Below the pieces are notes generated by a model that made no database searches, was not told the DNA's origin, and was given only the letters and a program-made list of their open reading frames with translations. Positions 11,393-20,302 of a stretch of DNA of 32,123 nucleotides are shown here, piece by piece (the first letter of the stretch is position 1; every line of letters begins with the position of its first letter). The DNA is from Chromera velia. Lineage: Eukaryota > Sar > Chromeraceae. The position numbers and the translations under genes were made by a program. The stretch lies in assembly GCA_018398765.1 (NCBI GenBank), contig JAHBMJ010004107.1:1-32123 (forward strand), read 5' to 3'.

Positions 11393-11747
11393 CCGGAGGA
11401 TTGGTCTTCCGCCCCAATGCCGAATGCCTGACGTGCGGCTTCCAGAGAAAGCGCCGAAGCGCATCAGACCTTTCTAGCCGGCCCGCATAGGTCTGGCCTG
11501 TGCCGAGAACGGTTTACACGAGGTTCTTTCTGAGCTTGATTGATCAATTGCACAGATATAACATCTGACACATTCATGAGAGCAATTCAATAGTTGGAAA
11601 TCAAGTGATTTGATAAGGGACAATCACACCGGACATTGATCCAGGGTAAAGCGAATGACAATCTTTTTCTTTTGTAAGTTCTAAAATAAGGAGAGAGAGG
11701 TTGAGAGAAGAAAGAGAAATTGAGACCATGTAAGAAGAGAAAAAGCT

Positions 11748-11895
11748 CACTTCTCTTTGTCTTTACACTTTTCAGCGTAGCCAGGAACGTTCCTTTTCCC
11801 GAGACACACGGACTCGGAGGGGAAGCAAAAACTCTTTTTCTTCTTATGGGTTGCTTCTTATCGTTCTGTCTAACTGAAGAAAGATGAAGTGGCAA
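11748..11895. repeat. Diverged direct repeat, copy A
   Basis: Shares with copy B (12041-12195), in the same order: CACTTCTCTTT, a T-rich stretch, AGGAACGTTC / AGAACGTTC, TTTTCCCGAGACAC / TTTTTCCCGAGACGT, a TTCTTTTT stretch and a final GAAG. The two copies are about 293 bases apart and clearly diverged. Confidence 0.55.
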
Positions 11896-12040
11896 GCCGC
11901 CGCAAGAGGAGTGAGATGAAGTTAGGTCTCTTATTTTCCTTGTTTGCAAATAGAGAAGTAAAAAAGGATGTTTGGAGTTAGAGAAGGAAAGATGAAATAG
12001 AAAGGGAAAGACGAAGAAGTAGAGACTGAAAGAAAAACAT

Positions 12041-12195
12041 CCACTTCTCTTCTTTCTTTCACTTAATTTTTAATATAATCAAGAACGTTCATTCATTTTT
12101 CCCGAGACGTATTGAGGTGATAGAAGAGTTCTCAGAAGGCTCTCTTCTGGTTGGGTGTCTTCTTTTTATTTTGATCATCTCAAAAGAGTGAAGTC
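12041..12195. repeat. Diverged direct repeat, copy B
   Basis: Partner of 11748-11895. The block around GAACGTTCATTCATTTTTCC and CCGAGAC is the best conserved part. Both copies are preceded by a purine-rich segment of similar composition. Confidence 0.55.
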
Positions 12196-12362
12196 TTACA
12201 AAGAAAAAGTGGAATCTCAATGGAAGAAAGAACAAGAACTGAAATATGACATGCTCCATGGGATGAGACGTCAGACAAACAGACCAACAAAGGAAGGATC
12301 TTAATACCTAAATGGTCACCGGCTGCTGCTTCAGAGGCTTCAGACAAGCACTTTTCCTCCCA

Positions 12363-13830
12363 TCAGTCCGAGTCCAGACAGTCAATCTCTTCATAGTACA
12401 GGCTGCAGATGTACTGAACTTGAAGCTTCTGGAAGACAGGGATGTAGCTTTTTGTGGTGCCGATAGTCTGCAAAGCTGTCTCTAGGTCTTGGTTTTCTCT
12501 TTTTTTGATGCTCTACGTCACCTCCTTGTCAGGCAGATTGAGAAGCGTTTCAAGAGTTGCTTCCATCAGTATTGCAAGCCTCCGATCGAGTTCCCCTTCA
12601 TCTAGTTTCTCTCTCTGAGAGACTCGTACATTCTTCTAAGCAGTCCGTTGTAACTGATACAGTCTGCGAGAATTGCCATGCCCCCTTCTCTTACGAACGC
12701 TCTTTTCTGACCTTTCCTTGCTTTTTTCACACCTTCGAGCATCTGCATCGCCATGAGGCTGCCATAGGTTGCTTTCTTTCCAATAGCAACAAACTGGTGT
12801 CCCCACTCTGCATTCTTTTCTCTCCTTTCTACCTGTAATGAGTCACGTGCTGTCAAAGAGATAGATGAGGCGGGTGCAAGGGAAGAAGAAGAGATGGGGG
12901 CGTCTTTGGCGGGCAACAAAGCGGAGCTGCCTTCCAAGTGTGAGAAAACGGAAGGGCTTTCTTGAGTGAAAGAGGTGGACGGGCTTCGTGGCTCTCCGGC
13001 TGCTGGGGTGCAGTTAGCGTCCGCAGGTGCAGAGACGGAGGCACGTTCTCTGGGGGGAGAGGTGGAAGGGCTTCTTGCGGGTGCTGGGGTGCAGTTAGCG
13101 TCTGTAGGTGAGAAGGCGGAGGAACATTCCTTGAGGAGGGAGGTAGGAGGGCTTCGTGCGAGTGCTGGGGTGCAGTTAGCAACTGCACATGTGGGGATGG
13201 AGGAGCATTCCTTGGGGAGGGAGGTGGAAGGGCTTCATGTGGGTGCTGGGGTGCAGTTAGCGTCTGCAGATGCGGAGACGGAGGAGCTTTCTTTGAGGAG
13301 AGAGGTGGAAGGACTTTTGAGGAGGGAAGTAGAAGGGCTTTATACGGGTGCTGGGATGCCAGCGCAGTGTTCGCGAGTGGTTTCAAAGCCTCGTATCCCT
13401 CTTAAATTGCGCCTTAGGAGGAAACCAAGGACGAGCAAAAACGTTGAAGTGGGACACGGTTGAGTCATGGCTCTCAGGGTTGCCGATCATCAGACTGGTC
13501 ATCAGACCTCCACACTTCAAGCCCCACTGTTTCTTCGAATAGTGGCCTCCCCGTCGTGTCCGCTTTTTACTTACAGTCTCATCGCCCGCTGTGATTTCGG
13601 CAAATTTTGGCTTTCTGGGTTTCTGGTTGATTTTTAAGAGCCGCTTCTATTGGGACACTGTCTATCAATGCAAGGTAACGTCGTAATACTGTCACTGATT
13701 CTGCTTGAAAGAATAGACATTCTTTGACTGGACTTTTCAAGAAAGCGCTGGTACAATACATCTAACCACTTCTTTTGCACACTTTACAATCTCAGACACT
13801 GTCATTCCGCTAGGTCATTCCGTTTGCATC
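12363..13830 (-). pseudogene. Decayed gene with proline-rich 27-residue repeats, unknown family
   Basis: Protein-like sequence runs along the minus strand but jumps frame several times. From 13761, one frame reads SPVKECLFFQAESVTVLRRY and IDSVPIEAALKNQPETQK. A second frame then gives KFAEITAGDETVSKKRTRRG, HYSKKQWGLKCGGLMTSLMI and FARPWFPPKAQFKRD, ending at a stop near 13395. The next frame (13386-12853) is the proline-rich repeat array. After a shift near 12940 comes NAEWGHQFVAIGKKATYGSL and MAILADCISYNGLLRRMYES. After another shift near 12600 comes LDEGELDRRLAILMEATLET, an in-frame TAG, then SYIPVFQKLQVQYICSLYYE and a final stop at 12365-12363. No ATG heads the long frames. The composition is that of real protein rather than noise, so this looks like a dead gene or a transposon-borne frame. 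Introns could explain some frame changes, but no good splice sites were seen at the breaks. No family was recognised. Confidence 0.5.
13001..13330. repeat. 81-bp tandem repeat array (27 codons per unit)
   Basis: The phrase TGCTGGGGTGCAGTTAG begins at 13001, 13082, 13163 and 13244, an exact 81-base spacing, with partial units on both sides. Because 81 is a multiple of three, the array is open on both strands. Minus-strand units read like APQHPHEALPPPSPRNAPPS; plus-strand units read like REVEGLLAGAGVQLAS. The flanking protein-like sequence is on the minus strand, so the proline-rich reading is preferred. Confidence 0.85.
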
Positions 13831-14583
13831 AAGCCTCTCAAAGATCAAAAGAGACGGCGAGCTTTGCACGTGGGACACTGGAGACTGGAGCTGTCCGTTT
13901 GAAGTCGTTTTTCAGCCTTTTTCGTTTGAAGTTGGAGCGTGCGCACTCTGGTGGTTCACAACTCTCAAGAAGAGACCAGGAACTCATGAAAAGACCAGGA
14001 TTCTGGTTACTACATACTAGGTAGGATTACAGGATTTCATAGGATTAGGATTGATGTTCTGGGTTTATCCCGAGGTCCACTGCCGGGGGGCGGCTTGCAC
14101 CGTTAATATAGTTTATATTGAAATATGTTCACAGTCGGAGCTAAGTTTGGAAGCTCTACAGATGTGCATACTGATGAGAAGGCGTTAAATCCTAGACCGA
14201 GCGACGCCAGGTCCCAAGCCACTAGCCAAGCCACTAACTATGACTAACAAGGCTTTGAGGACAACCCGGCATGCCATGCAGAAATTCGTTACTCAACTTA
14301 GGTTCTATAGAGCATTTGAAGGCTTGCAAGATATTGCAAGACTAGGCGGCCCCTTCGCTTTAGTGTTAAGTACATATCAGTTTACTAGTCTAGATACCAG
14401 TTTAATAATATTTGGTGATCAAAAATTGGCATTCGCTTTAACATTCGCTTTGCACCAAATATCACTAATATGTGTAACCTAACGTGTAATAAAGTTAAAC
14501 GTAGAGTTAAACATACTTTTATAGGCATATCATTTCACTAACATACCATGCCGCGACTGTATCATTGCATATATGTGCCTACA
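13831..14583. other. Gene-poor stretch beside the foldback element
   Basis: Holds one copy of the dispersed repeat near 14020-14075 and an 80-codon plus frame at 14240-14482 with mixed hydrophobic composition but no splice support, repeat partner or recognisable motif. Nothing else could be identified. Confidence 0.4.
14020..14075. repeat. Dispersed AGGATTAGGATT...CCGAGGTCCA repeat, copy 2
   Basis: Order of blocks: ACAGGATTTCATAGGATTAGG, ATTGATGTTC, GGGTTTATCCCGAGGTCCACTG. The same blocks in the same order occur at 15187-15250. On the minus strand the unit starts near CAGTGGACCTCGGG and ends in a CCTAATCCTAT-like tail, as a short retroelement with an oligomeric 3' tail might. Confidence 0.5.
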
Positions 14584-15120
14584 TACCCTGCAGGTAGCCA
14601 GGATTTTACGGGATTTTAACCCAGGATTTTTGTGGATTTTATGGGATTTTGGCCAGGATTTTAGCGGATTTTGACGGATTTTGCCAAGGATTCTGCCGGA
14701 CTCTTAACGTTAAAAATATAATCCCTACACCTAGGATTTTAGAATCTAAAATCCTGGAAGAAAGCTAAAATGCTAGCCTCTTCCTACGATTTTACGGGAT
14801 TATACGGGATTTTACGGGATTATACGGGATTTTACGGGATTATACGGGATTTTACGGGATTTTACGGGATTTTACGGGAAAGATATAATCCCGTAAAATC
14901 CCGTAAAATCCTGGCATTCATTTCTAAAATCCTAGGATCCAGGATTTTAGTCTTTATAATCCCCAGAGCCAGGATTTTAGATTATAAAATCCTGGAGAAA
15001 TAGTCCGGCAGAATCCTGGGCAAAATTCGTCTAAATCCGCTAAAATTCTGGCTAAAATCCCGTAAAATCCGCTAAAATCGTGGGCTAAAACCCCACAAAA
15101 TCCTAGCTACCTGCAGGGTA
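14584..15120. mobile_element. Foldback / MITE-like element with 117-bp terminal inverted repeats and TA flanks
   Basis: Outer ends are CCCTGCAGGTAGC at 14586 and its complement GCTACCTGCAGGG ending at 15118, each bordered by TA (14584-14585 and 15119-15120). This is the target duplication expected of Tc1/mariner-type elements. Imperfect complementarity continues inward on both arms to GGATTCTGCCGGACT (14688-14702) and AGTCCGGCAGAATCC (15002-15016), so both arms are 117 bases long. Inside the arms, ATTTT-containing GGATTTTA-like words repeat throughout, and the centre holds a 10-bp tandem array. No transposase frame is present, so it would be non-autonomous. Family assignment rests only on the TA and the terminal repeats. 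Confidence 0.8.
14794..14878. repeat. Tandem 10-bp array GGGATTTTAC / GGGATTATAC
   Basis: About eight units with near-perfect 10-base period, several alternating between the TTTTAC and TTATAC forms. It is followed at 14885-14912 by the complement (ATCCCGTAAAATCCCGTAAA), so the array can fold back on itself in the centre of the element at 14584-15120. Confidence 0.9.
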
Positions 15121-15509
15121 TGCTCTCATTTTTAAAAAAATATTTTTAAATGATAACTAGAATGATAATAAATAAACTATAGTAAATAAACATAGGATAG
15201 GATAGGAATCATAGGATGAGATTTATATTTCGGGTGCCCCCGAGGTCCAGTACCTAGAAAATAATGATGAAATTCACTGGCAATGTTTTAATGAATTACT
15301 AGATGAATTATTTTATAGTAAACTTAAGTAAAACTTGTACCTAGTAGCTAACAAAAACCCTAGAAAAAAACCCAACACTGGCAAAAACTTTGAAATTTGA
15401 ATAATTTAACGCTAAATTCAGAACTGTGAACTGAAGATGATTCAAAGCGATTCATGACCACTTTATTGTGCATAGGTCCGAGTCACACTTAGGGTCAGAC
15501 CCTCAGACA
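15121..15509. other. AT-rich intergenic stretch
   Basis: Apart from the dispersed repeat copy at 15187-15250, no gene, RNA or structured repeat was seen. It separates the foldback element from the 3' flank of the histidine kinase gene. Confidence 0.4.
15187..15250. repeat. Dispersed AGGAT...CCGAGGTCCA repeat, copy 3
   Basis: Blocks ATAGGATAGGATAGGAATC, ATAGGATGAGATTTATATTT, CGGGTGCCCCCGAGGTCCAGTAC match copy 2 in order and spacing. The two copies flank the foldback element at distances of about 510 and 70 bases. Confidence 0.5.
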
Positions 15510-15682
15510 ATTAGTCAGCCAGTCAGTCAGACAGTTTGTCACTGTTTGGGAGTCAGTCAGTCAGCCAATCAGTCAGCTAGTTAGTCAGTCAGCCAATCAG
15601 TCGGCCAGTCAGTCTGTCAGTCAGCCAGTCAGACAGTTAGACAGTCAGTCAGTCAGTCAGTCAGTCAGTCAGCCAGTCAGGG
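15510..15682. repeat. (AGTC)n microsatellite downstream of the histidine kinase stop codon
   Basis: Long imperfect array of AGTC units with CAGC and CAAT variants, starting about 28 bases past the TGA in the gene's orientation. It is probably in the 3'-UTR or the near flank. Confidence 0.9.
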
Positions 15683-15709
15683 AGGGAACTGAAATTCGAT
15701 CACGTGATT

Positions 15710-17891
15710 TCAAGATCGATTTCGTAATCGCGTCAGCCAGTCACTCATTTTGGCAATTTGGACAGGCTTGTGCATCATCCCTGCACCACCTGCCTCGACA
15801 AACAGCCGCTCAACCTCCTCGCTGGTGTCTGCAGTGCAGCCGAGGATGAAGGGAACACGAAGGACCTGACTGGGGTCTTCCGAGGGCCCCAGCATGTCTC
15901 CGTAGGCTTCTTCTGGGCCCTCCAGCATCTCTGGCTGTGTCCCTTGCTTTCCGGGTCCTCCCTTCAGGGGGTCCTCCGAGGAGTCAAAAAGATAAACGGC
16001 AGCTGAGGCATCAACCTTCTCCTCCGAGGAATTTCCAACTGATTGTGGGCTTTTCTGTTCAGTTCTCTTTGCGATTCGCGCGTGTTCCTGTTCAAAATGC
16101 TTCACAATCGCCTTGGTGGCACAGGGACCGTCCATACCCCCCATGCTGTTGTCCATCAAAATCAAACGGTATCTGCAAAGGCCATCGATTAATGCAGGGG
16201 AAATTACGGAAAGGCATGCACATCGATCAACTATAAAATGAGAGAGGAACACAGATTTTGGGGAATACAAAAAAAATGCATTCAACGAGACAATCATATC
16301 ACTTCTGATCCAAGTAAACCGAAATCATTGTGAAAATAACGAGCTAGGGTGCCTTCCCGCCTGACCGTTTGTCTTCGTTGACAATCAGGTCAAGCGCCTC
16401 CTGCCCCCCCGTTGCCGTCTCGACAGAATACCCCATTCTCCTCACAGCCGCCTCTGAGGCCATCAGACAAAAACGATCATCGTCTACTACGAGAACGTCG
16501 GCAGAGTACTTAGTTCTATTCAAACTCAGAGAGTCAGAGGCTGAACCCGTCCCAGCAGGACTGGAGGCACATGGTGAAGCGGCAATGAGTCGAAGTTTTG
16601 GCTGGGCCTCTCCCCTCTCTTTGTTTTCATTCTTTTCACCCCCCATCCCATGAGCCCCTCCTTCATGCGTCTCCTCCTCTCTTCCCCCCTCGTTTTCGTC
16701 CAATGAAGTCGGAGACCGCGGTTTGCTTTCAACTGCCGTGGCGAACTTGTCATATGCAGCAGCAGACAACTGGCGCCTTCGCGGGGTTTCATGGCTCCGG
16801 GTTGACGACGGCGAAACACCGAGGGGGACACGGGGAGTGAGAAGGCCCTTGAAGGAGTTCGAGGGTGTTTGTTTCTCCCCGTTCGGTGCCAGTAAAGGGA
16901 GGAAGATTTGAAAGAAGAACTGGCTGCCTTTTCCCCGTCCCTCACTTTGTGCTCCGATCTGCCCTCCCCCATGTGCCTTCACGAAACTGCTACAGATGCA
17001 GAGGCCTAAACCTGTGCCCCCCCCGTTCTGCAGCTCTCCCGCTCTGATCTGGGAATAGGGGAGGCACAATTTGCTGATGTCCTCTGCAGAAAGGCCAGGA
17101 CCTGTGTCTTTGACGGTAAGACGAAACACAACCCACTGTAATGCGCCAAAGGGACCACTTTGTGGCCCCCTTTCTCTCCTGTTTGTAAAGGCAGAACGGG
17201 TGCTTTTCTGGTCTGGAGTTTCGTATGCTTCTGAGTGCTTTGAAGAGCTTTCATCGAGAACCATCAGCTCTCGCATTGCAGCTCTCCATTGGGGCTTTGT
17301 GTTGCTGCGACGATTTCCTCTCCTTTGTTGTCATCCAAAGAGGACATTTGCGTGGAGGCGCTTCCGGAGTCTGCCTGCTCGGTCTCCTTCCTCCTGCCTC
17401 TTGGACTTGTCACACACTTCTTTCTCCTCGAAGATTTTTCTCCCTCCTCCGCCCCCTCCTCGTTCTCCGTCGCATCTGATGAAACGAGCAGGAGGCCCTC
17501 CAGGTGTTGTTGCTCGGAGGGAGAGGGAAAGCGGAGACTGGCCTCCACAGAGATCTCGCCCTCCTTCGTGAACTTGCGGGCGTTGCCGACGAAGTTGTCA
17601 ATCACCTGAAGGGAGGAGGGGAGGATGAATGTGCACAGGGTGTATGGGTGCGTGGGTATGTGTCTGAAGGGGGCGTGTGTGGGGGGGGGAGGGTCAGGCG
17701 AGGAACTGATCGGTCTCTGCTTTTTTGGAGTCTGAACGCCGCGTTTCTTGAACGTGGGCTGTTTTTGCGCGGAAGTCGACTACGGCTTTCCTTCCTTGAA
17801 GAGGCGGGAAAGAAGGGAGAAGGGAGGAAGGAAGAACGAAAGGAGAGATGACATAGACCAGACAGAAGGCAGAAAGCCACAACACCCTCCT

Positions 17892-17927
<36 letters not shown>

Positions 17928-19058
17928 GGCACCCACACAGAGGGCATCGCTGGATTTTCTCTTCTCTTCCCTCAATGAACCAAATTTTCCCCACTCGTCA
18001 GAAGCTCAACACAGAAAGAAAACAAAAAACACACGTTTTCACAAAATACCCTTTGCACATTTTCCCTCTGACTCACTTGCTCGAGACGCGTAAAGTCAGC
18101 GACACCGAGCGGCCTGGCGTGCAACAGCTTCTCGACCTCTTCGCCCTCCACTTTCCACTGTGTGTACATCTGCACATCTGTCCCCGACCCCCTCATGAGG
18201 ATCCGTTGCTTCTCTGCCACCTCGGTCATCCACTCATGGACGTCCTGAGATGAGAACACAAAGGAAAATCCCCCCTTGTCGAGCTTCTCCAACTGCAGAA
18301 CGTCGTCGCACACACCTCTCATCTTGTCGAACTGCCCCCCCAGCATGGTCGTCAAGATCAGCATTCTTGCGGTCTCCTTCTTCACAGAGACGTGTAAAGA
18401 CTGGGCGTTGGATGCCGCAGCGGCTGCAAGGTCGGTGAGGAGGCCGCGGAACTCTACGAGGAGCAGTGCGGCCCCGGAAAGAGGATTTCGCATTTCGTGC
18501 ATGATGTACGACAGAAACCTCTCCTTGGCCTCCTCCGCCTTCTCCCTCCTTTGCACCTCCGTGAAGACCTCCATCAAAGTCCGTGTGACCAGGTGCCGCT
18601 GCACTGCCGCCAGACTTGTGGCTACAATTCCAAACCCCACACACACCTGCGTGCAGCGTTGAAGGAAGAGGGAGAGCGGAGGGGAGCTCAAACACACACA
18701 CACACACACACACGCACACACCTACCTACCTACCTACCTACCTACCTGGAGAGACAGACAGACACAGAGAGAGAGGGGGGCGGGGGGGGAGAGAAGAACC
18801 AAGGGACACCAGAGACACCGTGCACACACGTGCTTTCTCTCGCTCCCTCACACTCACGGTGATGGCATCTCTGTTCTTCGATCAACCTGACCGACCTGGA
18901 TGGGAAATCCGCCCGGGCTGGAAGATATCCACATCACAGTGTCGACGACGTTCAGAGTCCAGAAGTACGCATCCGAGTAGTGCATGGGAACCAACAGCAG
19001 TTTGTTCCACAGGGCTGCATGCAGGGAAGGAAGGAAGATTGAATTCTTAATTGGTTTG

Positions 19059-19124
<66 letters not shown>

Positions 19125-20207
19125 AATTGATTGATTGATTGATTGATTGATTGAGTGAGTGAGTGAGTGAGTGAGTGCATGCAAACCTGCAGTGGCTGCC
19201 GTACGTGGATCTCTTTTGAATCTCCCGTCAAAACTGCTGCGATACCACCGACATTGCTCAATGGGTTCATGCGTTGACCTGAATCCGGATCGATCGGAGA
19301 AAGACAGACCGACAGACCGACAGACAAAGAGACGAAGAGTTCAACTGAGCGACAGACGGCTTACAGACGCTCAGACACACAAACACAAAAGAAACAACGG
19401 AGAAGCACCGGCAACTATTGGAAGACAAGTGACTGCTGCCACATCGAGGCAGTAGAAAGAAGAAGCGGGAGAGCGAGGAAGAAAAAAAAGGTCTGTCTGT
19501 CTGCAATGGCTCCTATATATCGGACTGACAGAAAACTCCGTGTCGCGTGAGAATGATTCCCTCTACAGCGTCCCTTGTTGAGTACAATGTCATTCCTCCC
19601 CACACGATCGTCATCAGCGTGGTCACGAAGCTGCGCGTTTCGATCTGCTTCACGCTCATCTTCTTCCTTGCAATCATCGTGGGTGAGATTGCCAGGTAAA
19701 GAAAGAATAAATAAGAGAAGCGGACAACGAAACCCCACAGTTCAATGCACTGAAGGGCCCAAAGGAGCACGTAGAAGGATCCCAAGAAGAAGAACCATTT
19801 CATGGCGATGCGGGACAGATAGTGGAGCTGCAGAGAAAAAGTTGCGGAGACATCCGAAGCCAGAGAAGAATTTCAATTTAACCCGGAAACCTATTAAGGT
19901 CAGTCAATGTACACAGACACACACACAAACACAGATGTACTCACAGAAGCCCAGATTGGTAGAAACAGACAAAGAAAAAAGCGGAGCGATTGCAAGCAGA
20001 TTCTGGACATCCTTGGACAAATGCAGACGGCTTTTGACAAACAGACAGACAGAAGTCTCCCCACACTCAGTGAACTATGTAGCGCGCAACAGAGCGCAAC
20101 GACTACGCTTCGAAATCGAAACTCACCGGCCAGCTGACCTGCTTGGCGAAACATTTTGTCCGGAAGTCCCCGGATGTATCCTCGCAGGCAATGACCGACT
20201 TGCCCAT
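15710..20207 (-). CDS. Membrane-bound hybrid histidine kinase (HisKA, HATPase, receiver)
   Basis: Autophosphorylates on His and passes phosphate to its own receiver Asp; likely a membrane sensor. Exons (minus): 20207-20127 (ATG, 27 codons), 19827-19530, 19278-19187, 19014-18896, 18646-18077, 17605-16366 and 16172-15710 (TGA). Most junctions keep phase. Exceptions: 19530/19278/19187 are off by one base, and the 17605-16366 exon changes frame. A candidate intron at 17417-17305 (GTGTGT...CGCAG, 113 bases) would repair the latter. Hydrophobic segments: WFFFLGSFYVLLWALQCIEL, FSYLFFLYLAISPTM, FVTTLMTIVWGGMTLYS, WTLNVVDTVMWI and VCVGFGIVATSLAAV. The HisKA H-box is LSYIMHEMRNPLSGA. HATPase motifs: N-box RLEQVIDNFVGNARKFT (split by an intron at Q/V), G1 VKDTGPGLS, G2 GGTGLGLCI. 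Receiver: VLVVDDDRF with the acidic cluster, RYRLILMDNSMGGMDG with the phospho-acceptor Asp, FILGCTAD with the Thr, and MMHKPV with the Lys. All key residues are present. No PAS, GAF or CHASE domain was seen, so the input signal is unknown. Confidence 0.85.
17895..17925. repeat. (CA)n microsatellite in histidine kinase intron
   Basis: About 15 CA units in the intron between the HisKA exon (18077) and the HATPase exon (17605). Confidence 0.9.
18690..18747. repeat. (CA)n and (CTAC)n microsatellites in histidine kinase intron
   Basis: CA tract at 18690-18718 followed by seven CTAC units, in the intron between 18896 and 18646. Confidence 0.9.
19058..19178. repeat. (GATT)n and (GAGT)n microsatellites in histidine kinase intron
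   Basis: Roughly 24 GATT units, with one variant near 19124, change into GAGT units at 19155-19178. The array fills most of the intron between the exons ending at 19187 and starting at 19014. Confidence 0.9.
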
Positions 20208-20292
20208 TTCTCCTCACGACAGTAAGCGGAATGAACAAGATGCGAGCTGAGCAAACTTCGATCTGTTCGTGCACGCGTAAATCGAAAAAGAT

Positions 20293-20302
20293 GTATATAT
20301 AC
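20293..20302 (-). promoter_or_regulatory. TATA-like element upstream of the histidine kinase gene
   Basis: GTATATATAC lies about 86 bases upstream of the ATG at 20207 in the gene's orientation. It is self-complementary, so orientation is set only by the gene. A core-promoter role is an inference. Confidence 0.35.

Larger units (their letters stand above)
10776..12362. other. Intergenic stretch with a diverged direct duplication
   Basis: 3' flank of the small acidic-protein gene followed by non-coding-looking sequence. The only structure seen is a duplicated segment (entries at 11748 and 12041) and one copy of a dispersed repeat near 11363. No conserved protein, tRNA or rRNA was seen. Confidence 0.4.

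Noticed and set aside
13001..13330. CRISPR-like array
   Set aside because: The period is a constant 81 bases with no distinct spacers, the unit is a codon multiple, and the genome is eukaryotic; this is a tandem coding repeat.
14240..14482. 80-codon plus frame with hydrophobic segments
   Set aside because: No splice signals, homology or repeat partner; an open frame of this length is expected by chance in AT-rich DNA.
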